Shown: positions 60,950 through 64,000 of the stretch, in pieces
Position numbering within the stretch: the stretch's first letter is position 1
Layout: every line of letters starts with the position of its first letter
Assembly: GCA_963714255.1 (NCBI GenBank)
Contig: CAVQNU010000015.1
Location: 254,138-318,137 of the forward strand
Length of the DNA stretch: 64,000 nt
DNA from: Rhodovastum sp963714255
Lineage (GTDB): Bacteria > Pseudomonadota > Alphaproteobacteria > Acetobacterales > Acetobacteraceae
Reading direction: 5' to 3'
Made by a program: the position numbers and the translations under genes
The notes under the pieces: generated by a model
What the model saw: only the letters and a program-made list of their open reading frames with translations
The model's database searches: none
What the model was told of the DNA's origin: nothing

Positions 60950-61089
60950 TGCGCCGGCGTCATCGCGCGGCGCATCGCCGCATCTGGCTGCTGCTGGCGG
61001 CAGTGCTGCCGGCGCTGCTGCTGGGCACGCTGGCGCTGCGCCAGAACGGCCCGACCGAGGCCGCGCCGCTGCGGCTGTCCGCGCCATGA
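60949..61089 (+). CDS. Tiny 46-residue single-span membrane protein
   Basis: ATG at 60949 overlaps the previous stop (TGATG), and its own stop overlaps the next ATG (ATGA). The peptide has a strongly basic N-terminus (MRRRHRAAHRRI), one span (WLLLAAVLPALLLGTLALR) and a short tail outside. The overlaps on both sides support translation. The function is unknown; it probably assists the redox protein encoded next. Confidence 0.6.
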   Translation: MRRRHRAAHRRIWLLLAAVLPALLLGTLALRQNGPTEAAPLRLSAP

Positions 61090-62864
61090 GCGCGCGCCTT
61101 GTCCCGGTCGGCTGGACGCCGGCCAAGCTGGTCATCGACGCCGTGGCGGCGGCGGCGGTGGCGGCCTATCTGCTCGCCTATGTGCGGCTCGCCCCGCTGC
61201 TGCAAAGCCTGTCGCTGCCGCCGGACGACAACACGGTTCTCATGCGCGCCTATGGCACCTGCGCGTTCCTTCTACTGACCTTCGTGCTCGGCATCGGCCC
61301 GCTGGCGCGGCTCGACCGGCGCTTCCTGCCGCTGCTGTACAACCGCCGCCATCTCGGCGTGCTGACCTGCGTGATCGCGGCGGCGCATGTGCTGGCCGTG
61401 CTGGGCTGGTATTTCGCCTACAGCGCTGTTCCGCCGGTGCAGGCGATGCTGGCCGCCGATCCAGGTTTTATCGGCCTGCATGGCATTCCGTTCATCCCTT
61501 TCGGCCTTTTTTCATTCCTTATTCTTCTCGTCCTCGCCGCCACCAGCCATGATTTCTGGCTCGCCTTCCTCACCCCGCCGGTGTGGAAGGCGATCCATAT
61601 GGGCGTGTATGGCGCCTATGCGGCCGCGGTGCTGCATGTCGCCCTCGGCGCCTTGCGCGCCACCGCCGACCCCACCCTGGCGGTGGTGCTGGCGGCCGGG
61701 CTGGGCAGCCTCATCGTGCTGCATCTGGCCGCCGCCGCCCAGGAACGCCGCCGCGACGCCGCGCTCGCCCCGCCCGGAGCAACAACCCCCTGGATGGCCG
61801 CCGGCCCCGCCGCCGCCGTGCCCGAAGGCGGCGCCATCGTGGTGCATCCGCCCGGCAGCGAGCCGGTGGCGATCTTCCGCCATCAGGGGCGTCTGTCAGC
61901 GGTCAGCAATCTCTGCGCCCACCAGAACGGCCCGCTGGGCGAGGGACGAGTGATCGACGGCTGCGTCACCTGCCCCTGGCACGGGTTCCAGTACCGGCTG
62001 GAGGATGGCTGCGCGCCGCCACCCTTCACCGAAAAAATCGCCACCTACCATCTCCGCCTGCGCGGCGAGACGATCGAACTCGACCCGCGGCCGAACCCGC
62101 CCGGCACGTTCGTGACGCCGCTGCCCGCCGAGACCCCGGCCGCGCCGCCGCCAGCGGATTTCTTCATCGGCTGGGCCGCCGCACCGCCGCGCGCCCTGCG
62201 CGCACTGCTGGCCTCCCTCGTGCTGTGCGTGCCGCTGGGCTTCGGCACGCTCGGCCTCGTGCTCGGCCGCGCCGCCGACGATCCGGGCGCCGGCGCTTTC
62301 GACTGGGACGCCGGCGAGCAACGCCTGGTCGGCATCGCCACCGCCCGCCCCTATCCGTTGCTCGCTTTACCGTCCGGCCACACGCTCATGCTGGTCGGGC
62401 TCGGCAAATCCGGGGTGGATCTCGACCCGGCGCTGGACGGGCGGCGCGTCGCCGCCAGCGGCGTGATCATCCGCCGCGGCATGCTGGACATGCTGCAGGT
62501 CGATGCGCTGGCGCCGGAGGACGGTCCGGCGCTTGTCCCCGTTCCGGTTCCGCTGGGACGCTGGCGAGTGGTCGGCGAAATCTGCGACGGCAAATGCGAA
62601 ACCGGCGCCATGCGCCCGGGCAACGGACTAGCGCACCGCGCCTGCGCCATACTATGCTTGGCCGGCGGCGTGCCGCCGGTGTTCGTCACCGCCGGCCCTG
62701 TGGAGGGGTTGGGATTCCTGCTCCTGGCCGGCGCGGATGGCGGTCCCATTCCCGCCTCCCTGCGGGCGCTGACGGCACTGCGCGTCGTCATCGACGGCAC
62801 GCTGGAGCGTCGCGGCGACCTGCTGGTGTTTCGCGCCGACCCGGACGGGGCACGACTGCCATGA
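61086..62864 (+). CDS. Ferric-reductase-like transmembrane domain fused to a Rieske [2Fe-2S] domain
   Basis: A 592-residue membrane redox protein. Residues about 15-215 have six or so spans with conserved histidines (RRHLGVLTCVIAAAHVLAVL, WKAIHMGVYGAYAAAVLHVA) of the ferric-reductase-like haem domain. Residues about 235-330 are a Rieske domain with SNLCAHQNGPLGEG and TCPWHGFQYRLEDG (C-x-H...C-x2-H). Another span at about 375-400 precedes a C-terminal domain with the cysteine pattern EICDGKCETGAMRPG and HRACAILCLAGGVPPVF, a conserved-looking motif whose role I cannot name. Electron transfer between cytoplasm and membrane or periplasm is likely. It overlaps tiny genes on both sides by four bases. 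Confidence 0.82.
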   Translation: MSARLVPVGWTPAKLVIDAVAAAAVAAYLLAYVRLAPLLQSLSLPPDDNTVLMRAYGTCAFLLLTFVLGIGPLARLDRRFLPLLYNRRHLGVLTCVIAAAHVLAVLGWYFAYSAVPPVQAMLAADPGFIGLHGIPFIPFGLFSFLILLVLAATSHDFWLAFLTPPVWKAIHMGVYGAYAAAVLHVALGALRATADPTLAVVLAAGLGSLIVLHLAAAAQERRRDAALAPPGATTPWMAAGPAAAVPEGGAIVVHPPGSEPVAIFRHQGRLSAVSNLCAHQNGPLGEGRVIDGCVTCPWHGFQYRLEDGCAPPPFTEKIATYHLRLRGETIELDPRPNPPGTFVTPLPAETPAAPPPADFFIGWAAAPPRALRALLASLVLCVPLGFGTLGLVLGRAADDPGAGAFDWDAGEQRLVGIATARPYPLLALPSGHTLMLVGLGKSGVDLDPALDGRRVAASGVIIRRGMLDMLQVDALAPEDGPALVPVPVPLGRWRVVGEICDGKCETGAMRPGNGLAHRACAILCLAGGVPPVFVTAGPVEGLGFLLLAGADGGPIPASLRALTALRVVIDGTLERRGDLLVFRADPDGARLP

Positions 62865-63037
62865 GGCGCGTTCTGCTCACCCTCGCGGCGCTGCTGGCCG
62901 CCGCCCTGGGCTGGCTCGCGGGCGGCGCGGCGGCGTCGCTGACCGGCCTGGACGAACTCGACCCGCTGCTGCGTCTGGCCGCGATAGCGCTCGCGCTGGC
63001 CGCCGCCGAGCGTGCCGCCGCCCGCCTGTCACACTGA
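62861..63037 (+). CDS. Small 58-residue membrane protein
   Basis: ATG at 62861 overlaps the Rieske fusion stop (ATGA). Two hydrophobic segments: LLTLAALLAAALGWLAGGAA and LLRLAAIALALAAAERAAAR. No family is recognised. The end runs nine bases into the convergent ABC permease gene. It is the last gene of the operon and is probably an accessory to it. Confidence 0.6.
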   Translation: MRRVLLTLAALLAAALGWLAGGAAASLTGLDELDPLLRLAAIALALAAAERAAARLSH

Positions 63038-63838
63038 CCGCCCGCCCCCCGCGAGCTGCCGCGCCCGGCCCGACACCGCCCACGCCACCAACAGCGCCAG
63101 CGCGACCACCCCCAGCACCACCGTCGCCAGCGCGTTCAGCACCGGCGTCGCCCCCAGCCGCAGCATCGAAAACACCACCATCGGCAAGGTCGACGCCCCC
63201 GGCCCCGAGACGAAGCTCGCGATCACCACATCGTCCAGCGACAGGGTGAATGCCAGCAGCCAGCCCGACACCAGCGCCGGCGCGGCCAGGCGCAGCGTGA
63301 CATGCACGAACGCCAGCAGCGGCGAGGCGCCGAGGTCCGTCGCCGCATCCTCCAGCGCCGTGCCCGCATCGTGCAGCCGCGCCTCCACCACCACCGCCAC
63401 AAAGGCCATCGCGGCGGTGGCGTGCGCCACGGTCACCGTGCCAGCCCCCCGCGCAGGCCAGTCCAGCACCATCTGCACGGCGACGAACAACAGCAGCAGC
63501 GCCATGCCGATCAGCAAGTCCGGCAACACCAGCGGCGCCGCCAGCAGCCCGGCAAACAGCGCCCGCCCGCGAAAGCGCCGCAGCCGCGCCAGCGCCACCC
63601 CCGCGAGCGCCCCGAGCACCGTCGCGATCGTGGCCGACACCGCGGCGATGCGCAGCGACAGCAACGCCGCCGCGATCAGCAAGTCATCGGCGAACAGCGC
63701 CGCATACCAGCGGGTGGAAAACCCGGTCCACACCGTGGTCAGCCGCAAATCGTTGAAGCTGGTCGCCACCAGCAGCCCGATCGGCACATACAGGAACGCA
63801 TAGGCGCCGAGCAGCCAGGCGAGCAGAAACCGGCTCAT
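63029..63838 (-). CDS. potI: Spermidine/putrescine-type ABC transporter permease
   Basis: A 269-residue inner-membrane permease. It has the N-terminal pattern FLYVPIGLLVATSFNDLRL and six spans. The ATPase-docking EAA loop is EDAATDLGASPLLAFVHVTL, followed by TFSLDDVVIASFV-like TLSLDDVVIASFVSGPG, characteristic of PotC/PotI rather than of other permeases. Together with PotH, a PotG ATPase and a PotF receptor (outside the window) it would import polyamines. Its start overlaps the potH stop by four bases, on the same strand. Confidence 0.88.
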   Translation of the reverse strand: MSRFLLAWLLGAYAFLYVPIGLLVATSFNDLRLTTVWTGFSTRWYAALFADDLLIAAALLSLRIAAVSATIATVLGALAGVALARLRRFRGRALFAGLLAAPLVLPDLLIGMALLLLFVAVQMVLDWPARGAGTVTVAHATAAMAFVAVVVEARLHDAGTALEDAATDLGASPLLAFVHVTLRLAAPALVSGWLLAFTLSLDDVVIASFVSGPGASTLPMVVFSMLRLGATPVLNALATVVLGVVALALLVAWAVSGRARQLAGGGRSV

Positions 63839-64000
63839 CGCGTCCGCCGCAACGCCACCGCCGGCAGCAGCAGCACCGCCAGCAACGCCAGCGACAGGGC
63901 GGCAGCCAACGGCCAGTCGTGATTGTCGAAGAACTCCTGCCAGATCACCCGCCCCATGGTCTGCGAGCCGGGACCGCCGAGCATCTCGGGAATGACGTAC
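63835..64000 (-). CDS. potH: Spermidine/putrescine-type ABC permease, 5' part outside the window
   Basis: Only the last 54 or so codons are inside the window. The frame reads VIPEMLGGPGSQTMGRVI, then WQEFFDNHDWPLAAALSLAL, which is the typical C-terminal end of PotB/PotH permeases, and stops in an ATGA overlap with potI. Identity as PotH rather than PotB follows from pairing with the PotI-like protein. Start and size cannot be seen. Confidence 0.85.
   Translation of the reverse strand, partial: YVIPEMLGGPGSQTMGRVIWQEFFDNHDWPLAAALSLALLAVLLLPAVALRRTR

Noticed and set aside
1..64000. tRNA, rRNA, integrase or phage genes
   Set aside because: None recognised on either strand, so the low-GC insert in the secretion locus cannot be tied to a named mobile element.

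Overview
The window reads as chromosomal DNA of a very GC-rich alphaproteobacterium, most likely of the Acetobacteraceae/Rhodospirillales type. Reasons: dense genes with four-base start/stop overlaps, an FnrN-type oxygen sensor (C-x2-C-x7-C), a GspMb/PilN-like type II secretion set, and large composite glycosyltransferases with unusual beta-rich modules. No rRNA, tRNA or CRISPR array was recognised.

Layout. 1-15014 is a surface-polysaccharide region. It holds heptose precursor genes (gmhA fragment, an hddC-gmhB fusion, hddA, hldE), composite glycosyltransferases, a sulfotransferase-like protein and a methyltransferase-like protein. 15139-19295 holds hemN, a 2OG-Fe(II) oxygenase-like gene, a GNAT-like gene, an fnr-type regulator and rnhB; perfect FNR-type boxes precede both hemN and fnr. 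19356-25166 is a tight four-gene operon pairing a P1B-type metal ATPase with three SPFH (HflK/HflC-like) membrane proteins. 25659-36724 holds a glycosidase-like/RTX chimera, an FGGY pentulose kinase, an amidase and a 1363-residue glycosyltransferase, with two long non-coding stretches. 36725-51383 is a type II secretion locus (E, F, H, I, J, L, M, N/C-like, D, K, O and, inverted, G). It is interrupted at 39671-42829 by a cytochrome c remnant and a frameshifted RTX/S-layer-like gene of visibly lower GC. 51649-53736 is a secreted phosphoesterase that could be a type II substrate. 53820-59390 holds an orphan solute-binding protein and a heavy-metal-type RND pump with its adaptor. 59569-63037 is an operon of a patatin-like lipase, a ferric-reductase/Rieske fusion and three tiny membrane proteins. 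The window ends inside a spermidine/putrescine-type ABC permease pair.

A dispersed family of GC-rich palindromes (core CCAGGGCAGAGCCCTGG with CCTTCCTT ends) occurs nine times, always at gene borders. One 130-bp copy sits exactly between gspD and the body of gspK, so gspK has no ordinary start codon. Three genes carry apparent single-base frameshifts (a glycosyltransferase 5' end, an RTX/S-layer-like gene, and gspN/C-like). These may be real decay or sequencing errors.
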